From the NCBI GenBank assembly GCA_950295325.1, contig OX485804.1, forward strand, positions 20,522,001 to 20,586,000: a DNA stretch of 64,000 nt. Direction: 5' to 3'. This document shows positions 1 through 12,115 of this stretch, piece by piece. Numbering within the stretch: position 1 is the first letter of the stretch; every line of letters starts with the position of its first letter. The position numbers were made by a program, and so were the translations under genes. The stretch is from Polytrichum commune (lineage: Eukaryota; Streptophyta; Polytrichopsida; Polytrichales; Polytrichaceae). The notes under the pieces were generated by a model. It did no database searches. It saw only the letters and a program-made list of their open reading frames with translations, and was not told the origin of the DNA.

Positions 1-1732
1 TAAATACAGTCAAGCACTAATTATCATATTTAGTGTAGTCCAGTAGAATACAATAGTTGAATGCCAGAACATCCATTCAAGATGCAAGAGGGCTATACCA
101 TATAATCTAAGCAAGTGTTTATACATTACATCTGTGCTCATGTTTGACGTATGTAGATCCTGGATCACTTGAGTGCTGACACCGAGTGGGCAGTGGGTAA
201 AGGAAAGACAAGAGTCATCAATTATAAAGTGTTGTGGCTTGCAAGACAATTTATGTGTGTAGTCTGAGAGGGATTTCAATGTAAACAACTGATTTCTTCA
301 GAAGTAATGATTTTGACGTATGCTGATGGCCAATATTATGAAGCCAATCAAACCAATTCCAAGTTCCCAATTCGTCTCCAAATGCCACTCTTAATTCATG
401 TACCTCAAAAAACGTCACTCTCACGATGTATGTCACCGTCAAGATGATCACTTTCTTTCCCAGTCACCACCGTCAATGAATGCATGGAAAATCATAGCAT
501 TGTCGAGCATGTGTGAGGATGCCCTCTTTCTGTTCTAGCTTCAAGATTAAACTGTCAAGAATTTGAGGTCCTTCGATATATGCATGGTGAAGCCAAGATT
601 CGATTGAAGAGGTGCATCTGGAACGGAAGTTTTCTTAAAAGTATCCAAAAAGCCTTTAGAGTTATTCCATTTGGATTGGAGCCTAAAAAGGCCACTTAGG
701 AATGTTATACACGTAAGCTCCATGATCAAATCTATATTTCTCAAGTAAATTATAATTTGAGCACAAAAGGCTCACAAATGGCTCACAAAAGACCAAGTTT
801 CTAATGCGAGGGACAATCTCAAGTAGGGAATGACTAGCCAAATCCTGTAGCCCAATCTCCAGAATCAAACTTTAATGCAAATGTCACAGAAAATGTGTTT
901 TTTTCTTTTTTTCTTTTTCTTTTTAGCTTCGTGAAGCCAAATTGCACCAAAAGAACAAGACGGTTTTTACTTAGTTTTCCATTAGAACCGAAACTTGGAA
1001 AAATGAGTACAAAAAGTCAATGGGGCAACATAGTATGATGGGTCATAGCCAACTCCTCATCAAATGTCGCGTCCACAACCTATACCGTTGCCGACATATT
1101 AGCAATAATAGCTCTGCCTTTGTGACCTAACTCCAAATTTTAGAAAAGTGTGCAACCTATCACCCATTCTACATTTGGATATTGCAAACAAAAAGCCAAA
1201 TGGCATACTCCATTTTGCATTGTGCAAGCCAAGATGTGGTTACTCATAAAACCCAAAAAGAAAAAAGAATTACCCGTCACAAACTATGCGTCATGACCAT
1301 AATAGCTTTGACAAGGCAGAGTGAAGTACACATGTGAAAGATCTGGTTGCCTCGAAACCATTGCTCTGAACCTCTGAAATACCTATCACAAAGATTTGAC
1401 TGTCAGGTTGGTGCAGAAACCCAAAGCATGTGCCGTGGTCAATTGGTAGTGCCATGGAACAGAAAATGATGAGTGATTAAAGTCTTTGCCATGTGTCCAT
1501 AAATTGGAAGCTTCAGGGATCCAATGTGTCCAGCACAGCATTCATGTCTGAAGCGCGCCTACACAAGCTACATATCTGCTGGACTTCAATAAATTCAAAG
1601 AATTGCTACACTACTATGTAGTTGGGATTTCCACTCTTACGCAGGAAAAATGTAATCATCAATGTAAGGGGGAAAATGGAAAATTTACATGTTTCACAGT
1701 CTCAAGTGCTTCAGAAAAGCTGTTTCCAGAAC
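1..1732. other. 3' flank of the transporter gene, no gene recognised
   Basis: Short open frames occur on both strands (for example 683-868 minus), but none has recognisable motifs, splice context or coding-like continuity. A T-rich stretch lies at 899-926. The transporter 3' UTR should start at 1732 going down, but I see no clear polyadenylation signal on the minus strand. The remainder looks like ordinary intergenic sequence. Confidence 0.5.
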
Positions 1733-4700
1733 TCATTTCTCTTTGAAACTCTCCATGTCTGTGCGATTTCTTTCCGCCTTCTTGACAGTGGCTTCAAGCT
1801 CACTTTCGGAAGGGAGGAGGTTCAGGAAGGGCAGAGGAAGTAGCGACGACGCGTTGCAAATCACTAAGAGAAGAGCAAGGTTATCAAAGTTCTTGCTTGT
1901 GACCCCCAGAAACTCCGTGAGTCCAGCTCCGAGAACACCACCTGTCAGGCCGCCTCCATTGCTTATAGACATCAAAGTGGCAAAAAGTGTGGCCTCTACA
2001 CCAGGTGGGCAGAGCCGAGCTGCCAACACCAATATCGGCATAAATGACACCTGCAACAAGTAATGACTCCAGCATAAGCCAAACATCATCAGGTTACCTA
2101 GCCCTAAATCTAAACGCTGAACCTACCAGAATGGTCATATAACATAACCAAGACACAGCTACAAAACACTAGAGTTTCTGTGTGAATGTGTGTGTGAGAG
2201 GAAGAAAGAGATGCCTCCGCTATTGTAACGGCATGAATTATGGTGTTGCTTAATCCTCAAGTTGGTCTAACTCTGTAGGTAATCTCAAAATGAGCATCAC
2301 AGAAATTATAGGTCCTCCAAGACTATTGCCTCCTTTGAAAGGTGAACACTTTGAACATGAGCAGACAAGCTGGCCTACACCTATCTCCCCCAATGGACCC
2401 CTAGGCTCCCACATAGTTGGTTGAAAAATATTTGGTTCACCTAGATACCCCCTTCTGATGGTGTGGAGCATAGTGGTAGGTTACACCAGAAAATCAAGTC
2501 TTAGGAAGGTCACCTATCCCACAATATTCTGGCCCTAGGCAACTTAGCCTCAGATTTCTCATGTGATCCCGGTTAAGGCCTTGGGTTTAAGGAACCCATA
2601 ATTCTCATACACCACAACTATCATCCCATTAATCTCCAAGAATAAGTCCCCCTTCACATTAGAGTGGCGGAGAGCTTGAAGAAAGGAGCTTTTCATTTGC
2701 AGAAAGGAGCCTCTTACTTAAGCGTGTTCACTCCAGTCCACTTTACACTTGCTTTCACTTTAAGAGCATGAATTTTTCAATGGGCACCTTGATGGACCAT
2801 GTGGAACGACTATGACAAGCTCTCACTCATTTCAGGCAAGCTCTCGATCAAAATCGTAAACTACCTCATGAATGTCAAGGGTTTAAGCTCGGCCCAATCC
2901 AATGGAGTTCAAGGTTTGTCATGAAGTCTCCCTTGTTAAAACCATTCCCCCTGGACATCTCACTTTGTGCATGGCCACTTTACACTTGCTCAAGCTAGAA
3001 AGAGCTTGAAAATTGGTCAAGCTCTCTCAAAATAGTTGGAGCTTTGGATGAAAGCTTGTCAGATCCAAGTATCAACTCTCAAAATCGCAAAATTTGAGCT
3101 CTAAACTCCAGCTCTACTGTAAAGGGGGCCAACAATTATCTGGACTATGATCTTGCGTGTGAACCATCCATGATCATTATATTGACCTTCCAGGTCACTA
3201 TGAACCCTCCAACTAACCTGGCTAGTGAGAAAACACGGAATTGTGCAGTGTTTGCACAAATAAAAACCATGTGCAATGACAATCACACTATGACCACTCT
3301 ATAGGATAAGATGATGATGGCAGCAGACAAAATTTCGAACATATACCATTGAGGTTGTGTCACATAGTAGTGAGTGACATTTCCTATACCACTCTGCTTG
3401 CCAAACCTTATACAACAAGTCCCCCAATACAATCCTATGCAACCAGTCACCCCAAAAATACGTAATCATGTGGTTATTGGTGCCTATTTCTTTGAGCAAC
3501 AAATCATTATTGACAATGCCATACAAGCTGCAAAAAATTTGAAGGAAGCATACCTGGCCTAAAACAGTCAAGATGAGTGAATCTCCCATCGCAAACCACT
3601 CATCACTTATGCCTAAAGTTTGATTAACGCGAGTCACTAGTAATAACTGCAGCAACCAAGATACACATGAGAAGAGTCAGCTTTAAAAGTACCATATTGC
3701 TCACAGTTGATGAACCCTGTCCTGCCGTAACCAAAAAATAACACAGCCCAAGGCTGGTAGGTCCACCCAGTATGCTTCTTTGCAAAATAACTCTTCTCAT
3801 AGAGAACCACACATTATATTTTAAAATTGCCTCGACACAATACAGCTATCCATAACGTCTCCAGATCAAACTCCATGTGAGTTGGCTACAAGATGAGTTT
3901 GAGAGCTTATGCATTAAGTGTCACAAGTTTTTTAAAGGCTTAAATAACATGCTAAAGAGTGGGGGGCAAGCTATAAAAAAAGATTATCTTTCTAGCTTGC
4001 CATACTAGGATTGGTAGGCCAAGCTATAAAAATTCTATCTTTCTAGCTTGCCATACTCGGATTGGTGGGCCAAGCTAGCCTTGCATCAGCCGAGCCAAGA
4101 TTTATAGTGGCAGGTCCCATGAGTAATACTCTATTTTGAGTCCTTAATTTTCTCAAGGTTTTTTGGATTGAAAGAGGAGGTCCAAGTGTTTCCACCAACT
4201 TTCAAATCAGGCTCCCACACAAAATGCTCTAATGAGCTCTTTTTAGAAAAGTCCCTCTTTCGACTCTAATGAGTTTCTGGCATTCTCCCACACCCATCAC
4301 ATATGTAAAGCCTATCGCCCAGGACAAGCAGCTATAATATTTGGAAAAAAAAAATTTAAAAAATCAGACTCCATAGCAATGAAACGTTTCATTTACCTGT
4401 GTGGAACCCAAAGCAGTCCCTAAAAGAGTTGTCCACAAGAAGATTTTGCGTAGTGGAACGGTCTTCAAGTAATTGTTATACACCCCAACTCCTACAAGTG
4501 ATGCCACTGCTGTTACGAGACGCACCCGCCCCAAGAACTCAGGTCCAAATCCTAGGTTGTTAGTCCTGCAGACATAAAAACCCAATGCCCAGATGCTCAT
4601 GACTGATAGTATTTGCTAAGAAATTGGTAATGAACTGAATTAAAAGAGCTCCTAATCTTAAGTGAAAATTTCCCAAAAAGTTGGAGGATTTACGTGAAGA

Positions 4701-7700
4701 AAAACATGGCTGTTTCGGAAGTTGGAGTAGCTTGCCACATGAATATGAAGAGAGTTGGCCACAAGATACTAGGTTCTCTGACGGTCTCCCATAGGAAAAC
4801 CAACTGTGACTTCGACTGCTCTATCAACCCAGCTGCAGCTGCTTTAGTAGCACCTAGAGGAGTGATCTTTGGCTCGTCATGTGCAGGACGAGAAGGCTCT
4901 TCTCGGACCAGACCAGCAACAGCTGAAGTTATTAACGGCAAAACTGCTGTCACACCAAATACGAATCTGCCAGATTATCAAATCATTCAAATCAGATTTG
5001 AAGCACGGGTCATGGCCATCAAAACAATACTACCGGTTATCCAGCAAGAATCCACATGTTTCTTTATAAAGAGATGAGGGTAGACATAAATATTGCCAAA
5101 TAAACCCTTCATGGTAGGCCCCTTTACACCAGAGCTCGAGTTTAGAGCTCAAACTTGCAACTACCGGGAGTTTGACACTTGGAGTTAAAAAGATTTTATC
5201 TACAGCTCAAACTAATGAGAGATTCACCAATCCTCAAGCTCTCAATAGTTTGAGCAAGTGTTAAGTGGCCATGCTCAAAAAGAGATTTCAAGGGAGGCAT
5301 TACACTCAACAAAGAAGCATTCATGACAACCAAAGAATGCTTCAAAGCCCATAGGCCCAAACCTATGGGGTTTTGCCCAAAATGAGAGCTCACGCTCTCA
5401 ACATTCCTAAGCTACCTCGTGGAGGTAGCTCAGAATTTTGACTCTGAGCTTGTCAAGAATGACTGAAAGCTTGTTGTAATCATTCCACATGGGATCCATC
5501 AAGGTGCCAACTAAGAATTGTAAGCCCAATAGAAAATAGAAGCTTCCAAATTGAAATCTCAAGTGTAAAGTGGATTTGAGTGAACAAGCATGTAAAGAGG
5601 CTCCCCAGTCAATGAGAAGGCTCCTATCTTCAAGCTCTCAGCTCTCCAATGTAAAGGTAATCATAATATCACAAAGATCAAACAGATGTTCTGAAAAACA
5701 TGTATAATAAATAACCACACCAAGTCTCTCCACTTACCTAGTGCCATAGGTCTCCACCAAGGAACCACTAAAGTAAGCACTGACTATGCCCCCTGTAGCT
5801 GAAGAGCCCCAGCACAGAGATTGAAGCGAACCAGCTGCACCCTGCGACTCTCCCCGCGCCCTCTCTACAACCATGGAATCTACAACCTGTGCAGAGCAAC
5901 ACACCTTAGTCCCAACCATGGACTGTTGAAGGTAGTTCATAACACATAATCAAAACCAATACCAGACATAGAGGTGCTGAAATTACCTTGGGGTGCCTGA
6001 AAACCTAGAGGAATAGCTAGTACGACAAACCCGACACAAATATTTTATGCCACACTTACCACATCAGAAAAGGCAACAGATAGAGAGCTCAGAAGAATTA
6101 ACGCAGTAGCAGCATACTTGTTGTCAACAAACAAGGCAAGTGAGCCCCAGGACACTGCTCCAAGTAAACCGCAAAGGACTAAATACGAGCGCCTCCGGTA
6201 CCCAAATAATGGCACTCCATCACTGTCCACAAGATCACAGAATGTTCAAATCACCAGCCTTTCAATGTATGCAGATTCCCATTAAGTTGACATAATGAGT
6301 TGCACAGGAACATCTCTACAAAAAGTGACAGTAACAAATGATCATTGTGTTAAAGGTCAGATAATATCTCTTAATAGTACCTGATAAACCCGTAGAGGGG
6401 TTTTATAAGCCAAGGGAGTGCAGATAAACCAGATAAGAATGCTGTCTGCCATAATGCCACCAGACAATAGGATTATTCCTCGGGACATGCTCACCAGCAA
6501 CATAAAGCTCACCTCCCGTGTTCAAGGAATCATGTATTCTATCTATAAACATAAGCGTAGTAATGGAGGTGAAGTTTTCACTGCGCCAAATCTTATGCAC
6601 TACTTACAGAGGTTTTGGTGGAACTCAGTTCTGCTACAGAGTGAGCCCATTAGATTTACTTCCATCACAAACCTCTGATTTCATATATCAACACACTGAT
6701 TGCAAATTGATTCGATAAGTTTGCAATTTGATATTTTGTTTCTACATTTTACAGTTGCAAGACCTAAAAGGTTGTATTATGAGTTGAATGCTGGATGAAT
6801 ATTTAGCTCAATGTTGATGAGTTAGCACTGGAAAAGTATGTATTGAACCCTCTTGAAGAATATGTATCAATGTTAAATACTGATCACTTTTGAAAAATGC
6901 AAGATGATCTAAGCATACCTCTGCAGGGTCAAGGTGAAGGTCGTCTTTCAAGAAGAAACTAACAGCTAGGCGAGATAACCCTAGAATGCCTTGCACAAAG
7001 TACACCATTGCTATTGCCACCGTATCTGGCGACATCTCCACTCCGAAGAACATGTTTGATTTGTCTCTTTCTGCAGATAGCCTTTTCTCAACCAAACGCG
7101 TTCTTCTTCCTGGTGTATCTTCTACCTTATGACCCTCATTTCCAGAACCTGATGCCGAGGAGGTCTCTGTGAAGCGTACCACATAACACAGAAGTATTAT
7201 TTACCATCAAGTTGAAGGTAAATTGGTGAGACTGCATCACAAACCTCTAGATTCATCTATCAACACTGGTACCAGATTGATTCAACCACATCAAAAAACA
7301 ACATTGAATCAATGCCTAGTGCACATAGAATAGCATTTTTTCTCATTAGTTTCTATATTTCATATTTGCAAGACCTAATAAGTTGAATCATGGGTTGAAT
7401 CATATCCCTCTAACTATGGATGTTCAAACAACACTTACAGATAATGGTCACCAGTATATTATAAAATAGAAAACCGACAGAAATGGTTAACCCAGAGCTT
7501 CTAGAGTTACATACTCCATACAGAGCAAAACAAAAGAAGCAACCGCTAATGATAATGAAACAGAAAACAAATCACACATGCGGCAATAGCCTAATGGTGG
7601 CACAGCTGTACGACCAAAGACCATCCAGAACCATCTGCTTGGCAGAAGCCATCTTCCAAGACATACCCAGTGATGAAACGTCATCAGTTTCCGACAGTGG

Positions 7701-9637
7701 AAACTTGTCTGCAGTTTTTAGTTTCTACATCTCTAGAGGTAACAAGAAAATTCGAGGAAATTGTCGCAAGACCTGTATTTTGACGCAAGAAAACCATGGG
7801 AGATAAGACAAAACCCTGAAGGAGGACAACAAAAGGCCAAAAGCTTAGTTTATTCAAGAAAACGCCCTACTTTTGCTATATATGGGTTGAACCAATGTTG
7901 ACTGAATCATTAGCTAAATGTTAGAGGTAGCACGGAACGGGTATTAAACCAAAAGGCTATGTATCAACACCGACTCGACATCAAGGTTCGTGCCCTTATG
8001 TGGTCACTGATCTTAATCAGACACCTGTATTTGAGTCTTATATGGCAAGACTTAAAATTAAGAACAGACACCAAAAAAACTTTGTCTCATGATGAGATTG
8101 AACGAGGTGCTCAAAATATAGACACCAATCTAGGTTCGATAGTGAACACAATTGGGAGGGCCTATGTGATCGTTCAAGGTGAAAGAGAGAATTTGCACTT
8201 TGAGCTCCTCCAACTTTTGCATCTCAACGCCGACTCTAAAACTTAAAATGCCAATCTTCATGATTCGCAATTGCTAGCGTGACGAAGAAATTCCTGATCC
8301 AAATCCAATGGCCCAAATTGTATGTGGAGTTGGAAGCGCCCACAATAGGCCCACGTACCTTAATCACCGAGCACTTCTAATCTACCAATTCAATGCACAG
8401 GAATGACGCAGCTCCGAATCTCAAAATGGCACTTAAAAGCAAACCGACAAAAGGAAATTAACTACCATCAGATTCTTGAGCAGACCGCAATGATGATGAT
8501 GTATCTTTAGCTGAAGAAGGAGCTTCTAAGGTCCGTGCTAGTAACTCCTCCTCTAGTCGTTGTTGCTGCTGCTCCTTAGGGCTTAGAGCTGGGGTGTGAG
8601 GAATTTCCCGCCTCCTATTTGATGCACATGGTTTCGCGAATCCTGATGATGGTTTTCGAAATGTCCCCACCCACACCGAAGAATGCTTAAACCCAGACCC
8701 AACAAACTGGTGATGTAACCTTTGATCTCCAGATACGTGCCCTGAAGCTACCACATCGGCAGCGCCTGCACAGTAGAAACTTTAATGAGCAGGAAACAGG
8801 ATTTGCGTTAGACCTCACCCGCACGGAGCCACCTGCTTCTTTCGTGTTTAAAGACCTAACGTGTGTGGGCTTTAATGTGATCACTTTTCTTTGTCACACA
8901 CCTATAGTTAGATGGTACTGGCAAAGCTTATCCTTAAGAGCAGACACCAAATAACGCGTGTTCCGATGGGATTGGGCTATGTGCTCAGAATACAGACACC
9001 ATTCTAGGTTGAATAGTGACTACCTATGTGATTACTAAAAGACAAAGAGATAGTTCACTTTGACCTCCTATAGTCTTTGAATTTCAACTTTCATTCCGAA
9101 ACTTGAAATGACAATCTTCGTGATTCATCGCAAATGCTAACCAGATGAGATGAGACAATTCTCGATCGGTTCCTATCCGACGGCCAAAAATATCTGTGAA
9201 GTTCGTAAGTGCTCGGACTGTTCTACATACATACCTCAACCCTTCCAGAAGTTGGCACTCAATCTCCAGGGAATCCAACAACGAAACCCTCTCAAATTAT
9301 CTCCACTCACTAACCCGTGTCTAACCAAACAAATTGCGTATGACCTACCAGTCAAACCCCTTTACCGTGTTGACCATGCGTAAAGAAGTCTTCGACATAA
9401 GTCATGAACACATAAACCCCAAGAACAGGGAATTCAACAACAAAACCCTAAACCCTAAACCCTAATTCAGCCCTCACCTGCAGATTGTGTGGGCGTTTCC
9501 GCCTTCGCATAGAAGAATCCCCTCGGTGGTGCAAATGGTGATGTGTGTGTGATCCCCCGCCGTGAAGTTGGAACCCGAAATTCACACAGAACGGGCTGGC
9601 AGCAACTCTGACAATTCAAGGACAAAACTCCTGCCAT
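1733..9637 (-). CDS. FBT1: Plastid folate/biopterin transporter (FBT1/BT1 family), 10 coding exons, 645 aa
   Basis: Coding exons in transcript order are 9637-9478, 8765-8466, 7166-6919, 6445-6381, 6222-6060, 5886-5738, 4966-4694, 4565-4397, 3646-3554 and 2050-1733 (TGA at 1735-1733). All junctions are GT-AG, and the exon lengths (160, 300, 248, 65, 163, 149, 273, 169, 93, 318) sum to 1938, or 646 codons. Residues 1 to about 190 are Ser/Arg/Thr-rich with few acidic residues at the start, then polar with a QQQQ run, as expected for a plastid transit peptide plus linker. The membrane core starts near residue 192. Family motifs are [13 protein letters not shown] (247-259), GYRRRSYL (265-272), [13 protein letters not shown] (315-327), [29 protein letters not shown] and [14 protein letters not shown]. 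The family is MFS-related and moves folates or pterins; the Arabidopsis relative is in the plastid envelope. The core matches my memory of plant FBT1 along its full length with no stop or frameshift. The paralogue number is inferred from similarity and is less certain than the family. Confidence 0.93.
2647..3137 (+). mobile_element. TIR element inside transporter intron 9 (copy 1 of an inverted pair)
   Basis: Shares long stretches with 5114-5655 in reverse orientation: GAGCTT/AAGCTC-rich text, the block containing GTAAAGTGG/CCACTTTACAC, and similar ends. The right end reads TGTAAAGGGGGCC and the left end CCCCCTTCACATTAGAG, so the termini are inverted repeats of a GGCCCCYTTTACA type. No protein coding. 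The target duplication is not clean. It is probably an old Harbinger-like MITE, judging by the end sequence alone. Confidence 0.5.
3880..4260 (+). repeat. Dispersed repeat in transporter intron 8, with internal tandem duplication
   Basis: Related to 10555-10830 and, inverted, to 63235-63480. Shared blocks include GGATTGGTGGGCCAAGCTAG, CTTGCAT..GCC and TTTTCTCAAGGTTTTTTGG, then a purine-rich tail. In this copy a unit of about 52 bases (CAAGCTATAAAAA...CTTGCCATACT.GGATTGGT) is present twice in tandem, at 3968-4020 and 4021-4072. No terminal repeats or coding region were recognised, so it is unclassified. Confidence 0.5.
5114..5655 (-). mobile_element. TIR element inside transporter intron 6 (copy 2, opposite orientation)
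   Basis: Left end GGCCCCTTTACACCAGAGCT, right end AGCTCTCCAATGTAAAGG, so the termini are imperfect inverted repeats. The body is related to 2647-3137 on the other strand. The two copies bracket exons 7, 8 and 9. An internal short palindrome, GCTACCTCGTGGAGGTAGC, lies at about 5411-5429. No coding capacity. Confidence 0.5.
7720..9170. repeat. Related segments in introns 1 and 2 flanking exon 2
   Basis: Intron 2 (about 8030-8290) and intron 1 (about 8920-9165) share an ordered series of blocks: AAGA.CAGACACCAAA, TGCTCA.AATA.AGACACCA, CTAGGTT..ATAGTGA, CCTATGTGAT, CAATCTTC.TGATTC. Spacing is similar throughout, at an estimated 70% identity. The two segments lie in the same orientation on either side of exon 2. 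A further weakly related text (GCAAGACCT..A with TGGGTTGAA) recurs near 6760, 7360 and 7765. This may be an old tandem duplication or two insertions of one repeat. Confidence 0.4.
9442..9465 (-). promoter_or_regulatory. Telo-box / short interstitial telomere repeat in intron 1
   Basis: Three consecutive AAACCCTA-type units on the plus strand (TTTAGGG units in the transcript), starting 12 bases after the intron 1 donor. Plant telo-boxes in leaders and first introns are known binding sites for telobox/Trb-type and Pur-alpha-type proteins, and cooperate with other elements in growing tissue. The plant-type heptamer also supports a plant source for the window. Confidence 0.55.
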
Positions 9638-9653
9638 GGTTTTGAGTATGTCT

Positions 9654-9704
9654 TCAGGAAATGGGTGGTGATGATGTTGTGATAATGATAATGATGTTTT
9701 CCAT
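9654..9704 (-). promoter_or_regulatory. uORF of 16 codons in the transporter 5' leader
   Basis: ATG at 9704-9702 and TGA at 9656-9654, ending 16 bases before the main ATG at 9637. The encoded peptide is MENIIIIITTSSPPIS, with five consecutive isoleucines. It lies in the 5' leader if transcription starts upstream of 9704, which the position of the G-boxes makes likely. A stop this close to the main start would be expected to reduce main-frame initiation. The transcript start itself is not visible. Confidence 0.5.
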
Positions 9705-9962
9705 TCTCCGAATCTGACAAATCTGTTTCACCAAGATCGATTCAACTTTGCAACCTCGGAAATCTAACCCTGCTAGCTAAAACGCTGCAGATTTCCAAAC
9801 ACTGAGGAATTTGCCAGTCTCAAATTGCACACGACAGCGGAGATGATGCGGAGCCGAAATCGGAGCCTCGAATGTGAGGTTTTCAACAAGTGGAAAATGG
9901 ATTGAGCTCACAGGATTGGAAGAAATGGGGAAGAGGATTAGCGTGTTGCTTGCTCGCTTGTC

Positions 9963-9991
9963 CACGTGGAGCAATGGAGGGTTGACACGTG
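9963..9991 (-). promoter_or_regulatory. Two G-boxes (CACGTG) upstream of the transporter gene
   Basis: Perfect CACGTG palindromes occur at 9963-9968 (inside TCCACGTGGA) and 9986-9991, 23 bases apart and about 325-355 bases upstream of the ATG. G-boxes bind plant bZIP and bHLH (for example HY5/PIF-type) factors and are common in genes for plastid proteins. Promoter function is inferred from position only; I see no clear TATA box between them and the ATG. Confidence 0.45.
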
Positions 9992-10144
9992 ACACCTCAA
10001 CTACCTTAACTGCCTCAACTAGGTGGGGGGGTGTCCCAGCTTGTGGCCTTCAAGTTTCATGGAGGATACTCCAAGTTCTGTTCCGGAAAATGCCTCTAAT
10101 AACATTTTTCGGAAGAAGTTGAAGAACTTTTTTGTTAATGTCAT

Positions 10145-11365
10145 TTCGGTTCGTTTTTGTGTGTTCTTCAACTTCTACTTATTAGACTTACACAACGAAA
10201 CTTGTTTTTTGCACTAGCAAAATCTATAATGAAGTATGAACAAAACTCAGATTGAAAAATCAAACCTTCGTTTAATTAGTTATGCTTATCGGAAGTGCAT
10301 GTTTGATGATTTGTTCTTTGAATATATAAATCCTCCCAATCATGTTTATTATTGAGTGTGAAGTAGGTAATGAAATTTGAAGATGCAGTCCAGTCTCCTT
10401 TAAACATGTGTCTTTATGGTGTTTGTTCTTTGGTCCTCACCGTATCACCCATTGATCACATATAGGGGTCCAATTAAGAAAAGTAACTGAGTAGTGCTTG
10501 CATATCTTAGAGTCGTGTGTCGAATTTTGGGCCCAAACTCCCAGTCATTTTGGCTGAAACATGAGTTTAAGAGCATATACATAAAATCACTTCAATTTTC
10601 TCATGGCATAAACGTAAAGTCACTCAAATTCGAAGAGTTTTGTGAATAAAAATCGACTTCCAACTTCTCATATTGGGATGGGTGGGCCAAACTAGCCTTG
10701 CATAGGCCAATTTGGAGTCTATGGTGACAAGTCCCATGGGCACACCCTTTTTGAGTTCATAAAGTTTTCCTCAAAGTTTTTGGGATGGCAAGAAAAGGTT
10801 CAAGTACTTTAACTCAACTTTCAAGTTTGATATCTCTTCGAGGGACTTTACAAATCACTCTCTTACTTGGCAATGACTTGGTTGCTTTATGGGTCGGATA
10901 ATCAAAGGGGAACTCTACAAGAACAATTTGAGGATTATTCAAGAATCCTAGGACCTTCATGTTAATAAATATCAAAGCATGAGGGGACGAGATATAACAC
11001 ATCTCATGGTCCTTCCTCAAGCGGGTGTAATTAGGTTATCTTTCTTAACTCTTTTTTATTTGGACACTAAAATTTGATTGGTGTGTGGTTGGTGAGGATC
11101 AAAGAACAAAACACCACAAAGACACATGTTTAAAACATTTTGGAGTACATCTTTAAATCCAATTAACTACTTCACAATCAAAAGTGAGCACAATTGGGAG
11201 TACTTAGGAATTCAACCAAGGGATTGACAAACATGTACTTCCAATATTATAACTAAATTAATTATGCTAGATTTTCAATCTATTTTTTTGATGATGTTTT
11301 GTTGTATGCGAAAGTTTAATCACTAGAAGTTGGAAACCATGAAAACCGAACTGAATAACACCCAC
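10145..11365. repeat. Foldback structure made of two inverted copies of a 330-bp dispersed repeat
   Basis: Arm 10145-10490 and arm 11040-11365 are inverted copies at an estimated 70-75% identity. Shared landmarks are CAACTTCTA, TTATTGAGTGTGAAGTA, TTTAAACATGTGTCTTT and TCCTCACC. The same repeat recurs singly at about 17195-17450 (minus), 19140-19480 (plus), 39886-40215 (minus) and 48430-48735 (plus), with a fragment near 59830-59900. The 550 bases between the arms contain another dispersed repeat (10555-10830). No TIR, poly-A tail or ORF defines the class; it could be an LTR- or SINE-like unit. Confidence 0.5.
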
Positions 11366-12115
11366 ATATCTTATCCTTATATTTATCCTTAGTATTGGTT
11401 CAAGATAGTCTCAGATTTACATATGAGCTCGCATCTATGATCAAGGTGAAGCATCCCTCATTCACTCCAGCCCCCAAGAGTGGCGTTGTTTCTCTCTTTG
11501 GTTCAAGATAACTAGCAACGGCCAGGGGCTTATTTATTTGGTGTTCTATATCTTCAATTTTACTGAACCCTTAAGCGTCTAAAATGTCCATATTGGGCAT
11601 TTCCAAGCACAAAAAAATGTCTTTGAGCTTAAAACTTCCATTTTTAGCTAATCATGTCAAAGGCGACCTTCTATAAAATCAAGTTGATTCTTCAAGTGCA
11701 TTTTTTGAATCGATTGAATGCCTTGATGTTATCAAATATTAACGTGACACAGGTGCCTTTGGATCCAAGTACATACGTTGCCCTTTGTATGAGTATAACT
11801 TGATTTTCTCATTTGACAAAAGACAATGTAGTAACTAAGGTTTCAAACCCATAAGTATGTAAAATACGATTTTTGAACTCGGCAAAGCTTATATACACTG
11901 TGCATGTGGCCGTATATATTGAGACCATGCGTCCTTTAAAAGGGTTAATTTACCACCGCTCACTTCAACACTTTCACAAAACAAATTAAATGGTTTAATT
12001 AGAGATAGTTTTTTTCCACTTGTCTCTATGTTGATGTCCGCAGTGGCATAAGCCAAGTGGACATAACTTTTAAGTGGACTTTTTCAAATAGCTAGTGAGG
12101 GGCTGATCGCACCAG

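Noticed and set aside
7483-7806. Open frames on both strands inside intron 2
   Set aside because: No splice sites in a compatible phase and no similarity to the transporter; treated as intron sequence.
8458-8754. GTG-started open frame as an independent small protein
   Set aside because: It is exon 2 of the transporter: a clean acceptor at 8767-8766 and donor at 8465-8464 fit the phases of exons 1 and 3.
9777-9995. 72-codon minus frame upstream of the transporter ATG
   Set aside because: It is in a different frame from the main CDS and stops before it. Its length is likely chance; it would only be a uORF if transcription begins beyond 9995.
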